Assembly: GCF_025527015.1 (NCBI RefSeq)
Contig: NZ_JAODIM010000043.1
Span: 682,001 to 746,000, forward strand
Direction of reading: 5' to 3'
Origin: Winslowiella arboricola
Lineage (GTDB): Bacteria > Pseudomonadota > Gammaproteobacteria > Enterobacterales > Enterobacteriaceae
DNA length: 64,000 bases
The notes under the pieces are model-generated. The model saw only the letters and a program-made list of their open reading frames with translations. It was not told the DNA's origin and made no database searches. Shown here piece after piece: positions 31,572-39,844 of the stretch (the stretch's first letter is position 1; every line of letters starts with the position of its first letter). A program made the position numbers and the translations under genes.

Positions 31572-32702
31572 TCAGTTTTCAGGCGCCTGCGAACCCAGTA
31601 CACCCTTACCTTCCGGCACGGTAGTAAAGCGGGTCAGAATCTCATGCCAGGTGTTCGCCGGATCGAGATTGCTGAACTGCTGTGGATAGATAAACTTCGC
31701 CAGATACTCCAGACCGACGATGTTATACGGATGGTTATAGAAATTGTGGTACAGGCCGTAGAAACGTCCTTGTTTTATTGGCTGTAACTCAGCAAAGCCC
31801 GGGCGCTGCTTCATCTTTTCAAATGCACCATCTACCTGTTGCTGCGTGACACCGTAACCAAACGGCACCGCGGCGTTATTTTTACTGGCCCACTGCGAGC
31901 CGGAGACAATATAAGCATCAGGTTTCAAGGCGATCACTTTCTCCAGCGAGATATCGCCGGTAGCGCCTGGCAGCAGTTCTGAGCCGAGGTTAGTTGCGCC
32001 TGTCGCTTCCACCAATGCGCCCCAGCCAACATGCGCATGGGTAAAGCAGCAGGAGTCGAGACCGCCCAGTCCGGCTTTAGCTTCAATAAATACCCGCGGC
32101 TTAGGCTGAACGTCACGCACTTTATCCAGAATCGCCTGGTAGTGCTGCTGGTAGAAATCAGTGTACTCTTTGGCTTCACTTTCGCGGTTAAGCGCTTTAC
32201 CAAGCAAAGTGATGCTTTTTGGCGCATCTTCAACCGGCTTCTGGAAAGTATCGATAAACAGCACCGGAATGCCTAACTGCTTCAATTTGTCCAGCACGCC
32301 GGTTTGCGTCAGTGAAGGTTTGGAACGCAACTGCGCCACCATCAAATCAGGGCGCTCAGCAATCACGCTCTCCAGATTCACTTCGCCTTTATCGCTGAAG
32401 CCCATATCGATAATTTTTTTCGCCTGCGGCCATTTTTTATCCATCATCTCCCAGGTGGCGCCATCACTCTTCTTCAGCAGATTGTTCCATGCCACCACAC
32501 GCTGGAAGGGATTGTCACGATCAAGCAGCGCCAGCGACAGAATATCGCGCCCGTCCTGCACCACCAGACGTTTTGGCTCCTGCTTCAGCGTCACCTGTTT
32601 GCCATCGGAATCGGTCAGGGTCAGCGGATAAGTTGATGCCAGTACCGATGAAGAGAGGGCCAGCAGCGAGGCCAGCGAAACCAGTTTGAATGCGCGTTGC
32701 AC
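31572..32702 (-). CDS. Periplasmic iron/siderophore-type ABC substrate-binding protein (orphan)
   Basis: 376-residue class III periplasmic-binding protein with a signal peptide (cleavage about residue 22, VLAS). Blocks typical of ferric-siderophore and haem binders are LTDSDGKQVTLKQEPKRLVV at the N-terminus, VIAERPDLMVAQL, and LEKVIALKPDAYIVSGSQW. A pair CC with two nearby His (SCCFTHAHVGWG) is an unusual feature. A Fur-like box lies upstream, so iron regulation is likely. No permease or ATPase gene is adjacent, so it must work with a system elsewhere, or with hmuUV or similar. It occupies the place where E. coli has pfkB. Ligand unknown. Confidence 0.82.
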   Translation of the reverse strand: MQRAFKLVSLASLLALSSSVLASTYPLTLTDSDGKQVTLKQEPKRLVVQDGRDILSLALLDRDNPFQRVVAWNNLLKKSDGATWEMMDKKWPQAKKIIDMGFSDKGEVNLESVIAERPDLMVAQLRSKPSLTQTGVLDKLKQLGIPVLFIDTFQKPVEDAPKSITLLGKALNRESEAKEYTDFYQQHYQAILDKVRDVQPKPRVFIEAKAGLGGLDSCCFTHAHVGWGALVEATGATNLGSELLPGATGDISLEKVIALKPDAYIVSGSQWASKNNAAVPFGYGVTQQQVDGAFEKMKQRPGFAELQPIKQGRFYGLYHNFYNHPYNIVGLEYLAKFIYPQQFSNLDPANTWHEILTRFTTVPEGKGVLGSQAPEN

Positions 32703-32740
32703 GTCGAGCTCCTTAAGGATCAGATTGTTAGCAGCATGAT

Positions 32741-32759
32741 GGTAATGATTATTAGTTGC
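32741..32759. promoter_or_regulatory. Fur-like box upstream of the orphan binding protein
   Basis: GGTAATGATTATTAGTTGC matches 13 of 19 Fur consensus positions, 39 bp upstream of the minus-strand start at 32702. It lies between that gene and the divergent GhoS-like gene, and could affect either. Confidence 0.55.
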
Positions 32760-32844
32760 ATTATCAAATCTGTATTGCCGCGGTTAACCCCTTTCTGTCC
32801 AATGGTCTATGCTAAAAACACCCGCGATAACAATGAGGTAAACC

Positions 32845-33135
32845 ATGAGCTCAACATCATTAACCCGTTATGTGGTTACATTTCACTACCAGGAAAAAGG
32901 TCTCACTGACCTTAATAAACTCACCAGCACCATTACAGAAGCCGGTTTTTCGCCCACGCTAAATGACGACGAAGGCAAACCGCATGAGCTGGGCACCAAC
33001 AGTTTCGGCATTATCAGTGCGCTGGAAGAGAGTGAAATTAAAGAGCTGGCCGCCGGATTTGGTGAAATCGCCCTTGGCGAACGTCCTGAAGTTGAAGTAC
33101 TCAACTGGGAGGCGTATCAGCAGCAGCAAAAATAA
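32845..33135 (+). CDS. GhoS-family (YdiZ-like) protein, solitary
   Basis: 96-residue cytoplasmic protein resembling GhoS, the endoribonuclease antitoxin that cleaves ghoT mRNA in the E. coli type V system. Shared pattern: YVVTFHY near the N-terminus, then a DDEGKPHELGTNSFGI block (GhoS has DEYGIPRQLNENSFAI), and SEIKEL. Its place just before yniA is that of E. coli ydiZ, which has the same size. No GhoT-like small membrane peptide is encoded in the 104 bp before yniA, so it is not an obvious toxin-antitoxin operon. Family membership is fairly sure; activity is not. Confidence 0.75.
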   Translation: MSSTSLTRYVVTFHYQEKGLTDLNKLTSTITEAGFSPTLNDDEGKPHELGTNSFGIISALEESEIKELAAGFGEIALGERPEVEVLNWEAYQQQQK

Positions 33136-33239
33136 CTGCGCCGCTATGTAAAATCGTGCAATATCTGTGCAGAATGCTGGATTCGGTGAATATTTAAGCG
33201 TTAGAATTGACATTACGCAGCGAAAAAGAGGAAAGCCCT

Positions 33240-34133
33240 ATGTGGTCAGCCATTAGTCGTCTGTTGAGTGAGCAGTTAGGTAACGCCGAAATCCATCAGC
33301 GTACCGAGCTTCCCGGTGGTGATGTGCATCCTGCGTGGCATATTCGCTACGGTGATCATGACGTATTCGTAAAATGTAATAACCGCGATATGCTGGCGCT
33401 TTTCACCTGGGAAGCCGACCAGCTGGAACTGCTGGCGCGCAGCCAGACGGTGCGGGTGCCGCAAGTATATGGCGTAGGCAGTGACCGCGAGTACAGCTTT
33501 CTGCTGCTGGAATATCTGCCGATTAAGCCCCTTGATGCGCACAGCGCCTGGCAACTGGGCCAGCAGCTGGCGAAACTGCATCAGTGGAGCGATCAGCCGC
33601 AGTTTGGCCTCGATTTTGATAATAATCTCACCACCTCTCCCCAACCAAACAGCTGGCTACGCCGCTGGTCAATCTTCTTTGCGGAACAGCGCATCGGCTG
33701 GCAGCTGCAACTGGCGGCAGAAAAAGGCATTCAGTACGGTGATATGGATCTGATTGTTGACTGCGTGCAACAGGCGCTGGCGGCACACCATCCACAGCCT
33801 TCCCTGCTGCATGGCGATCTTTGGCCTGCTAACTGCGCCGGCAGCAATAGCGGACCGTGGATATTCGACCCGGCCTGCTACTGGGGCGATCGCGAATGTG
33901 ATTTAGCCATGCTGTCGTGGTATGACCATTTGCCACCGCAGATCTATGACGGCTATCAGTCAGTCTGGCCGCTACCTCACGACTTTCTGCAACGTCAGCC
34001 GATCTATCAGCTCTACTTTTTACTCAATCGCGCCAATGTGTTTGGCGGCAGCTGGCTGGGCGAAGCGCAACGCGCGGTAGGCGCATTGCTGGATCTGGAT
34101 GAGCTCGGACAAAGGCAGGTCAGACCGGCCTGA
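33240..34133 (+). CDS. yniA: Fructosamine kinase-family protein YniA
   Basis: 297-residue kinase-like protein of the fructosamine/ketosamine-3-kinase family, proposed to phosphorylate sugars on glycated amines. The fold markers are GGDVHPAWHI near the N-terminus, VFVKCN with the ATP-contacting lysine, the catalytic loop LLHGDLWPANC, and the metal-binding DPACYWGDRECDLAM. The ATG at 33240 follows AGAGGAAAG. Convergent with yniB; a perfect 10-bp inverted repeat overlaps its stop codon. In vivo substrate unknown. Confidence 0.93.
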   Translation: MWSAISRLLSEQLGNAEIHQRTELPGGDVHPAWHIRYGDHDVFVKCNNRDMLALFTWEADQLELLARSQTVRVPQVYGVGSDREYSFLLLEYLPIKPLDAHSAWQLGQQLAKLHQWSDQPQFGLDFDNNLTTSPQPNSWLRRWSIFFAEQRIGWQLQLAAEKGIQYGDMDLIVDCVQQALAAHHPQPSLLHGDLWPANCAGSNSGPWIFDPACYWGDRECDLAMLSWYDHLPPQIYDGYQSVWPLPHDFLQRQPIYQLYFLLNRANVFGGSWLGEAQRAVGALLDLDELGQRQVRPA

Positions 34134-34150
34134 TTGTATTATCAGGCCGG
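34125..34150. terminator. Hairpin between convergent yniA and yniB
   Basis: CCGGCCTGAT / ATCAGGCCGG, perfect 10-bp stem and 6-base loop, overlapping the yniA stop. No T run on either strand, so a weak or factor-assisted bidirectional terminator at best. Confidence 0.5.
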
Positions 34151-34162
34151 CATTCGCACTGC

Positions 34163-34702
34163 TTAGCGGACAAAACCGAGCAGAGAGAGGAAGAAGTAAC
34201 CCGCAACGGCGACGATAATCGGCAGGATATAGAGCGGGAAAATCTGCAGGAAAATGGTGTGGCGTGGCACGACAATTTTCTCTTCCAGCTGTTTACGGCT
34301 GCGCCCTTCACTGCCTTTAGCATTCTCGAGGATCAGCTGATCCTCAATCCCTTCTTTCAGATGACGCGACTGTCGCCACATGCGTGCGCCGGAAGTGGTT
34401 AATGCCAGCCCGACAAAAATCAAAATATAGATCAGCCAGAACAGCAGATTACTGCCGCCATTAAAGTCCGGCACCGGCGAGTTGTGCCAGAAAATATTCA
34501 GAAACGGCGTATTAAAGCGGATCATATCAATCATTACATGGACAAAATCGAGCATCACGGCGTCAATGCCCGGCTGCTTCTCACTGTGCTTAAACATAAA
34601 CCCCAGCAGTGAAATGATTGTCGACAGCAATGCCGGAATAAACACAATCCAGCCGGCGATGCGCTTCAGGATGGCGACGTTGCCAGCTTGTTGATAAGTC
34701 AT
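34163..34702 (-). CDS. yniB: Inner-membrane protein YniB
   Basis: 179-residue membrane protein of the YniB family, three hydrophobic segments (about 15-36, 85-105 and 150-176) separated by hydrophilic loops with a charged middle (RQSRHLKEGIEDQLILENAK). It matches the E. coli protein in size and position between yniA and hxpB. No catalytic motif is visible; function unknown. Confidence 0.9.
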   Translation of the reverse strand: MTYQQAGNVAILKRIAGWIVFIPALLSTIISLLGFMFKHSEKQPGIDAVMLDFVHVMIDMIRFNTPFLNIFWHNSPVPDFNGGSNLLFWLIYILIFVGLALTTSGARMWRQSRHLKEGIEDQLILENAKGSEGRSRKQLEEKIVVPRHTIFLQIFPLYILPIIVAVAGYFFLSLLGFVR

Positions 34703-34872
34703 GGTTTCTCCTGGTACCTTCGATTTCGCTGTAAGTCTACCCGCTGGCGGCCAAAACTGCCTGAAAAAAACGTTAATCCGGCGTAATTTTGCCGATCCCG
34801 GCGGTTTTATCGCCCTTCAGCGCTCAGTGGCTTCATGCTAAGGTGGATTAAACTGTAAAACGGAGCCGTGAT

Positions 34873-35541
34873 ATGCCTTATACCCGCCCAGTGCTGGCCG
34901 CGATTTTCGATATGGATGGTCTGCTGATTGATTCGGAACCGCTATGGGACCGTGCTGAAATGGATATTTTTGCCACCCTCGGGGTTGATCTTTCGCGCCG
35001 CAACGAACTGCCCGACACTCTCGGCCTGCGCATCGATCAGGTGGTACGCATGTGGTATGAAGCGATGCCATGGAGCGGCCCGGACCAGGCCGAGGTCACC
35101 CGGCGCATTATCGCCCGCGCGCTGCAGCGGGTAGAAGAGCAGCGCCCGTTACTGCCCGGCGTTGGTCATGCCCTGCAACTCTGTCGCGACCAGGGTCTGA
35201 AAATCGGCCTCGCCTCCGCTTCACCACTGCATATGCTGGAGCGGGTGCTGGAGATGTTCGATCTGCGCCACTACTTCGACGCACTGGCTTCCGCCGAAAC
35301 ACTGCCTTACAGCAAACCCCATCCGCAGGTCTATCTGGATGCCGCAGCAAAACTGGGGGTTGATCCGCTTAACTGCGTCACGCTGGAAGATTCATTTAAT
35401 GGCATGATTGCCACCAAAGCGGCACGCATGCGCTCGATTGTGGTGCCCGCTGCTGAATTGCGGGCAGATGCGCGCTGGTCACTGGCTGATGCGCGCCTTG
35501 ATTCGCTTGAACAGTTAAACTGGCAACATCTGCAAGGTTAA
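34873..35541 (+). CDS. hxpB: HAD-family hexitol/2-deoxyglucose-6-phosphate phosphatase
   Basis: Sugar phosphatase (YniC, hexitol phosphatase B) dephosphorylating 2-deoxyglucose 6-phosphate, mannitol 1-phosphate and sorbitol 6-phosphate in E. coli. The 222 residues have all HAD motifs: motif I IFDMDGLLIDSEP (Asp nucleophile), motif II LASASPLHM, motif III lysine in YSKPHPQVYLDAA, motif IV VTLEDSFNG. The alpha-helical cap is type C1. A repeat element follows the stop by 6 bp. Confidence 0.94.
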   Translation: MPYTRPVLAAIFDMDGLLIDSEPLWDRAEMDIFATLGVDLSRRNELPDTLGLRIDQVVRMWYEAMPWSGPDQAEVTRRIIARALQRVEEQRPLLPGVGHALQLCRDQGLKIGLASASPLHMLERVLEMFDLRHYFDALASAETLPYSKPHPQVYLDAAAKLGVDPLNCVTLEDSFNGMIATKAARMRSIVVPAAELRADARWSLADARLDSLEQLNWQHLQG

Positions 35542-35547
35542 ACAGCG

Positions 35548-35613
35548 CGGGCGGCGAGAATGCCGCCCCTGCAGAAACCGAGGTCTTTTATCGGGGGGCG
35601 TTCTCGCCGCCCG
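35548..35613. repeat. GC-rich double-hairpin intergenic repeat, copy B
   Basis: 66 bp bounded by perfect 13-bp inverted arms CGGGCGGCGAGAA (35548-35560) and TTCTCGCCGCCCG (35601-35613). The left arm also folds on itself (GGGCGGC...GCCGCCC), as in copies A and C. Here the right end is the reverse of a left end rather than the GGAGCC type. Confidence 0.75.
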
Positions 35614-35659
35614 TCTGACAACATCGCGCAACCAAAAATATGATCTAAGTGACATAATA

Positions 35660-35678
35660 AGTAAAACAGCATTTCATT
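35660..35678 (+). promoter_or_regulatory. KdgR box upstream of kduI
   Basis: AGTAAAACAGCATTTCATT matches 17 of 19 positions of the KdgR consensus AATRAAAYRNYGTTTYATT. KdgR represses pectin/polyuronate catabolism genes including kduI and kduD, the genes just downstream. Confidence 0.75.
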
Positions 35679-35776
35679 TTTATTGAATTAACGTCCCGTC
35701 ATGCCTATCATCTGGTTATCCGCCCGCATAACTGCGGGCAGCACGTTTAACCTGAATGAATCAGAGAGGCATCGAC

Positions 35777-36613
35777 ATGCAAGTTCGTCAAAGCATCCAC
35801 AGCGACCACGCTAAACAACTCGACACCCAGGCGTTACGTGGCGAATTCCTGATCGAAAAAATCTTCGACGCGGATAACTACACCATGACCTACAGCCATA
35901 TCGACCGCATTATCGTCGGTGGCGTAATGCCGGTGACAAAAAGCGTCACTATCGGCAGCGAAGTGGGCAAACAGCTGGGTGTCAGCTACTTTCTCGAGCG
36001 CCGCGAGCTGGGCGTCATCAATATCGGTGGTCCCGGCCTGATTGAAGTGGACGGCAAAACCTGGGAGATCGGTAACGAACAGGCGCTGTATGTCGGCATG
36101 GGCGCACAATCGGTAGTATTCAGCAGCGCCGATGCCGCCAATCCGGCGAAGTTCTACTACAACAGCGCCCCGGCCCACACCACGTATCCTGATACCAAAA
36201 TCACTCTCGAAGAGGCAGCCACCGCCACCCTTGGCGATGCGGCCACCAGTAACCGCCGCACCATCAACAAATTTATCATTCCTGATGTGCTGCCGACCTG
36301 TCAGCTCACCATGGGACTGACCAAACTGGATGAAGGCAGCCTGTGGAATACCATGCCGTGCCATACCCACGATCGGCGCATGGAAGTCTACTTCTACTTT
36401 GATATGGATGAGGAAACTGCCGTGTTCCATATGATGGGACAACCACAGGAGACCCGTCATCTGCTGGTGCATAACGAGCAGGCAGTGATCTCGCCAAGCT
36501 GGTCAATCCATTCCGGCGTCGGCACCAAACGCTATACCTTTATCTGGGGTATGGTCGGCGAAAATCAGGTATTTGATGATATGGACCACGTAAAAGTGAG
36601 TGAATTGCGTTAA
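35777..36613 (+). CDS. kduI: 5-dehydro-4-deoxy-D-glucuronate isomerase
   Basis: Isomerises 5-keto-4-deoxyuronate to 2,5-diketo-3-deoxygluconate in polygalacturonate and hyaluronate breakdown. The 278 residues equal E. coli KduI, and the cupin zinc ligands are all present: His196, His198 and Glu203 in [13 protein letters not shown], and His245 in SWSIHSGVG. The ATG at 35777 was preferred to one seven codons upstream because it has AGAGG at the right distance and matches the family N-terminus. KduD follows after 53 bp under the same KdgR box. Confidence 0.97.
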   Translation: MQVRQSIHSDHAKQLDTQALRGEFLIEKIFDADNYTMTYSHIDRIIVGGVMPVTKSVTIGSEVGKQLGVSYFLERRELGVINIGGPGLIEVDGKTWEIGNEQALYVGMGAQSVVFSSADAANPAKFYYNSAPAHTTYPDTKITLEEAATATLGDAATSNRRTINKFIIPDVLPTCQLTMGLTKLDEGSLWNTMPCHTHDRRMEVYFYFDMDEETAVFHMMGQPQETRHLLVHNEQAVISPSWSIHSGVGTKRYTFIWGMVGENQVFDDMDHVKVSELR

Positions 36614-36666
36614 CCCCCGCAGCCAGTCTGTTGCTGGTGAGATGGTCGAAGACAAAGAGAGCGAAT

Positions 36667-37428
36667 ATGATCCTTAATGCATTTAATCTGGAAGGCAAAG
36701 TAGCGCTGGTAACCGGCTGTAATACCGGTTTAGGTCAGGGAATGGCCATCGGTCTCGCTGAAGCAGGCTGCGATATTATTGGCGTCAACCGCGATAGCGC
36801 GGATGACACCCCGGCGCAGGTGGCCGCCCTTGGCCGCCGTTTTCACGCAATTAATGCTGATCTGATGGACAGCGCCAGCGTGGCGCAGGTGGTGGAACAG
36901 GCGGTAGCCGCCTTCGGCCGCATCGATATTCTGGTGAACAATGCCGGTATTATCCGTCGCGCCGATGCGCTGGAGTTTAGCGAGAAAGACTGGGACGAAG
37001 TGATGAACATCAACAGTAAGACGGTGTTCTTTCTGTCACAGGCGGTGGCGCGCCAGTTTATCAGCCAGGGTCAGGGCGGCAAAATCATCAATATCGCCTC
37101 AATGCTCTCTTACCAGGGGGGCATCCGTGTGCCCTCTTATACCGCCTCGAAAAGCGCCGTAATGGGTTTAACCCGTCTGATGGCCAATGAGTGGGCGCCA
37201 TATAACATCAATGTGAATGCGATTGCCCCCGGCTATATGGCGACCAATAACACCGAACAGCTGCGACAGGACGAAGGACGCAGTCAGGAGATCCTCGGAC
37301 GTATTCCTGCCGCGCGCTGGGGTAAGCCGGAAGATATGAAAGGTCCGGTGGTGTTTCTCGCCTCATCCGCCGCAGATTATATCAATGGCTATACCGTGGC
37401 AGTAGATGGCGGCTGGCTGGCGCGTTAG
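36667..37428 (+). CDS. kduD: 2-dehydro-3-deoxy-D-gluconate 5-dehydrogenase
   Basis: Short-chain dehydrogenase/reductase that reduces 2,5-diketo-3-deoxygluconate to KDG, the step after KduI. The 253 residues match E. coli. Motifs: NAD-binding TGCNTGLGQG (about 15-24), NNAGI, catalytic Ser in ASMLSYQGG, and YTASK (Tyr and Lys). The ATG at 36667 was chosen over an upstream in-frame start by comparison with E. coli (MILNAFNLEGKVALVTGC). Downstream enzymes KdgK and Eda are not in the window. Confidence 0.97.
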   Translation: MILNAFNLEGKVALVTGCNTGLGQGMAIGLAEAGCDIIGVNRDSADDTPAQVAALGRRFHAINADLMDSASVAQVVEQAVAAFGRIDILVNNAGIIRRADALEFSEKDWDEVMNINSKTVFFLSQAVARQFISQGQGGKIINIASMLSYQGGIRVPSYTASKSAVMGLTRLMANEWAPYNINVNAIAPGYMATNNTEQLRQDEGRSQEILGRIPAARWGKPEDMKGPVVFLASSAADYINGYTVAVDGGWLAR

Positions 37429-37435
37429 CAGACTT

Positions 37436-37461
37436 TTTTGCCCGGCGACATCCGGGCAAAA
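37436..37461 (+). terminator. Hairpin after kduD
   Basis: TTTTGCCCGG / CCGGGCAAAA, a 10-bp stem with a 6-base loop, 7 bp after the kduD stop. The T tract is part of the stem rather than after it, so termination strength is uncertain. Confidence 0.5.
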
Positions 37462-37514
37462 TATTCATCTTTAGTTACAGCGTCACATATTTAATCTACT
37501 GGTTATATCCCCTA

Positions 37515-37534
37515 TACTGGATGCATTGACAGTT
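37515..37534 (+). promoter_or_regulatory. LexA box upstream of ydjM
   Basis: TACTGGATGCATTGACAGTT has the invariant CTG-N10-CAG core and matches 14 of 20 LexA consensus positions, 20 bp before ydjM. E. coli ydjM is a LexA-regulated SOS gene. Confidence 0.72.
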
Positions 37535-37553
37535 ATGCAGCCAGGTTACCCCC

Positions 37554-38144
37554 ATGACGGCCGAAGGCCATATTATTTTTGCCATCGCCAGTGCGATTTT
37601 TGCTAAGCGCGCAGAGCTGACGCCAGAGCTGGCGAGCGGCGACTGGTGGCATATTGTGCCTGCTGCGCTGCTAACCTGCCTGTTGCCGGACATTGACCAT
37701 CCTAAGTCGCTACTGGGGCAGCGCCTGAAATGGATCTCTCAACCGGTGGCGCGAATCTTTGGTCATCGTGGATTTACCCATAGTCTGCTGGCGGTGCTGG
37801 GCGGGCTGGCGCTGTTTCAGATGAATGTGCCTGCCGACGGGCCACTGCCCGCCGATGTGTTGCAGGGGATGGTGCTGGGTTACCTCAGCCATATTGCTGC
37901 TGATATGCTGACGCCGGCTGGCGTACCGCTGTTATGGCCCTGCCGCTGGCGCTTCCGTTTGCCGATCCTGAACAGTCAAAAAGGCAACCAGCTGGAGCGG
38001 ACACTCTGTATGGCGCTGGTGGCATGGTCGATGTGGTTTTCACCGGACATGCCGCATTTTGGTGCGAACGGCTGGCCTGCTCAGCTGATTAATTCGGTGC
38101 AAAGCAGCTTTAATCGGGCATTAAATCAACGATCAGCACAATAA
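37554..38144 (+). CDS. ydjM: Inner-membrane metal-dependent hydrolase YdjM
   Basis: 196-residue membrane protein of the YdjM/DUF457 family. Conserved histidine and aspartate motifs GHIIFAIA, LLPDIDHPKS, GHRGFTHSLL and GYLSHIAADMLTPAGVPLLW are typical of these predicted membrane-bound metal-dependent hydrolases. Two to three hydrophobic helices are evident (about 40-55, 75-95 and 100-125). SOS induction is suggested by the LexA box. The substrate is unknown in any organism as far as sequence tells. Confidence 0.92.
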   Translation: MTAEGHIIFAIASAIFAKRAELTPELASGDWWHIVPAALLTCLLPDIDHPKSLLGQRLKWISQPVARIFGHRGFTHSLLAVLGGLALFQMNVPADGPLPADVLQGMVLGYLSHIAADMLTPAGVPLLWPCRWRFRLPILNSQKGNQLERTLCMALVAWSMWFSPDMPHFGANGWPAQLINSVQSSFNRALNQRSAQ

Positions 38145-38313
38145 TAATACAAATCAATTCATAAAGTTATAAACCATTACTTTTGAATATAATGCTGCAC
38201 CAGCATCAGCTGGTACTATGCGCGCGAATAACACTTTTTACGCGATTCAAAATATCGCTTTGTAGTCTGTGCGGAGCATAACCTGCCGCCAGGCCTTCCA
38301 CCGGAGAAATGGG

Positions 38314-39705
38314 ATGAATCTACCTCTGATTCTGAATATCGTGGCATTTGTCGCGCTGTTGCTACTGCTGGCGCGTACCGGCCGTACCAACTGGAGTTTG
38401 TCGAAAAAAGTCCTCACCGGCTTGCTGCTGGGTGTGGCATTTGGCCTTGCGCTGCAACTGATCTATGGCGAAAACTCTGCGGTGGTGAAAGAGTCGATCG
38501 GCTGGTTTAATATCGTCGGCAATGGTTATGTACAGCTGCTGCAGATGATTGTGATGCCGCTGGTCTTTGCCTCGATTCTGAGTGCGGTTGCACGCCTGCA
38601 CAACGCCTCATCGCTGGGCAAAATCAGCGTACTGACCATTGGCGTACTGCTGTTTACCACGGCGATTGCCGCCCTGGTCGGGGTATTTGTTACCCAGCTG
38701 TTTGGCCTGACCGCCGATGGTCTGGTACAGGGTACGCAGGAGAGCGCGCGTCTCGCCGCCATCCAGAGCAACTATGTTGGTAAAGTCGCTGATTTGACGG
38801 TGCCGCAGCTGCTGCTGTCGTTTGTACCGAAGAACCCGTTTGCCGACCTCACCGGCGCTAACCCGACCTCCATTATCAGCGTAGTGATTTTTGCCGCCTT
38901 CCTCGGTGTGGCAGCTCTGCAACTGCTGAAAGATGATCAGGTGAAAGGCCAGCGCGTACTGGCGGCCATCGACACCCTGCAATCCTGGGTGATGAAGCTG
39001 GTGCGTCTGATTATGAAACTGACACCGTACGGTGTGCTGGCGCTGATGACCAAAGTGGTGGCCGGTTCGAATCTGCAGGACATTATTAAGCTGGGTGGTT
39101 TTGTGGTTGCCTCCTACCTCGGCCTGGCAATTATGTTTGCGGTGCACGCCCTGCTGCTGTCAGTCAACGGTATCAATCCGCTGCGCTTCTTCCGTAAAGC
39201 CTGGCCAGTGATCACCTTTGCGTTTACCAGCCGCTCCAGCGCCGCCAGCATCCCGCTTAGCGTGGAAACACAAACCCGCCGTTTAGGTGTGCCGGAATCC
39301 ATCGCCAGCTTCTCCGCCTCTTTTGGCGCCACTATCGGTCAGAATGGCTGTGCAGGTCTTTACCCGACGATGCTGGCGGTAATGGTCGCGCCGACCATGG
39401 GAATTAACCCGCTGGATCCGGTGTGGATTGCCACCCTGGTCGGGATTGTAACCTTAAGCTCTGCCGGCGTTGCCGGTGTCGGCGGCGGCGCCACCTTCGC
39501 AGCGCTGATTGTGCTGCCCGCTATGGGGCTGCCGGTGACGCTGGTCGCATTACTGATCTCCATTGAGCCGCTGATTGATATGGGCCGCACCGCGCTTAAC
39601 GTCAATGGCTCGATGACTGCCGGTTCATTAACCAGCCGCTGGTTAAAGATGACCGACAAAAAGATCCTCGACAGCGATGAGCAGACTGAGCTCTCCCATC
39701 AGTAA
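38314..39705 (+). CDS. tcyP: L-cystine/cation symporter TcyP
   Basis: Inner-membrane L-cystine importer of the DAACS (dicarboxylate/amino acid:cation symporter) family, formerly YdjN. The ATG at 38314 after CCGGAGAAATGGG gives 463 residues, identical in length to E. coli, whereas the 5' extension to 38269 was rejected. Eight or so helices and two re-entrant loops are expected; conserved blocks are [15 protein letters not shown] (HP1), [11 protein letters not shown], and [20 protein letters not shown] (HP2). Followed by a good terminator. Confidence 0.96.
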   Translation: MNLPLILNIVAFVALLLLLARTGRTNWSLSKKVLTGLLLGVAFGLALQLIYGENSAVVKESIGWFNIVGNGYVQLLQMIVMPLVFASILSAVARLHNASSLGKISVLTIGVLLFTTAIAALVGVFVTQLFGLTADGLVQGTQESARLAAIQSNYVGKVADLTVPQLLLSFVPKNPFADLTGANPTSIISVVIFAAFLGVAALQLLKDDQVKGQRVLAAIDTLQSWVMKLVRLIMKLTPYGVLALMTKVVAGSNLQDIIKLGGFVVASYLGLAIMFAVHALLLSVNGINPLRFFRKAWPVITFAFTSRSSAASIPLSVETQTRRLGVPESIASFSASFGATIGQNGCAGLYPTMLAVMVAPTMGINPLDPVWIATLVGIVTLSSAGVAGVGGGATFAALIVLPAMGLPVTLVALLISIEPLIDMGRTALNVNGSMTAGSLTSRWLKMTDKKILDSDEQTELSHQ

Positions 39706-39712
39706 TTCTCTG

Positions 39713-39738
39713 AAGGCCGGATATTCCGGCCTTTTCTT
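39713..39738 (+). terminator. Terminator of tcyP
   Basis: AAGGCCGG / CCGGCCTT stem with a 5-base loop, followed by TTCTTT, 8 bp after the stop. Confidence 0.85.
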
Positions 39739-39797
39739 TAGCTTTCCTTTTCTGATTATTTATCCCTGGCGTTTGCAGGCGTATATCTCCCATTGTT

Positions 39798-39807
39798 CTA
39801 TAGTTAA
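39798..39807 (+). promoter_or_regulatory. Putative sigma-S -10 element of katE
   Basis: CTATAGTTAA closely matches the RpoS-type extended -10 (CTATACTTAA), 38 bp upstream of katE. katE is a classic sigma-S-dependent gene in E. coli. Confidence 0.55.
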
Positions 39808-39844
39808 GGATGCCTAATCACGACATCTACGGGAGCAAGATACA

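Noticed and set aside
37436..37461. kduD hairpin as a perfect rho-independent terminator
   Set aside because: T residues precede the stem instead of following it; listed only as a weak terminator-like hairpin.
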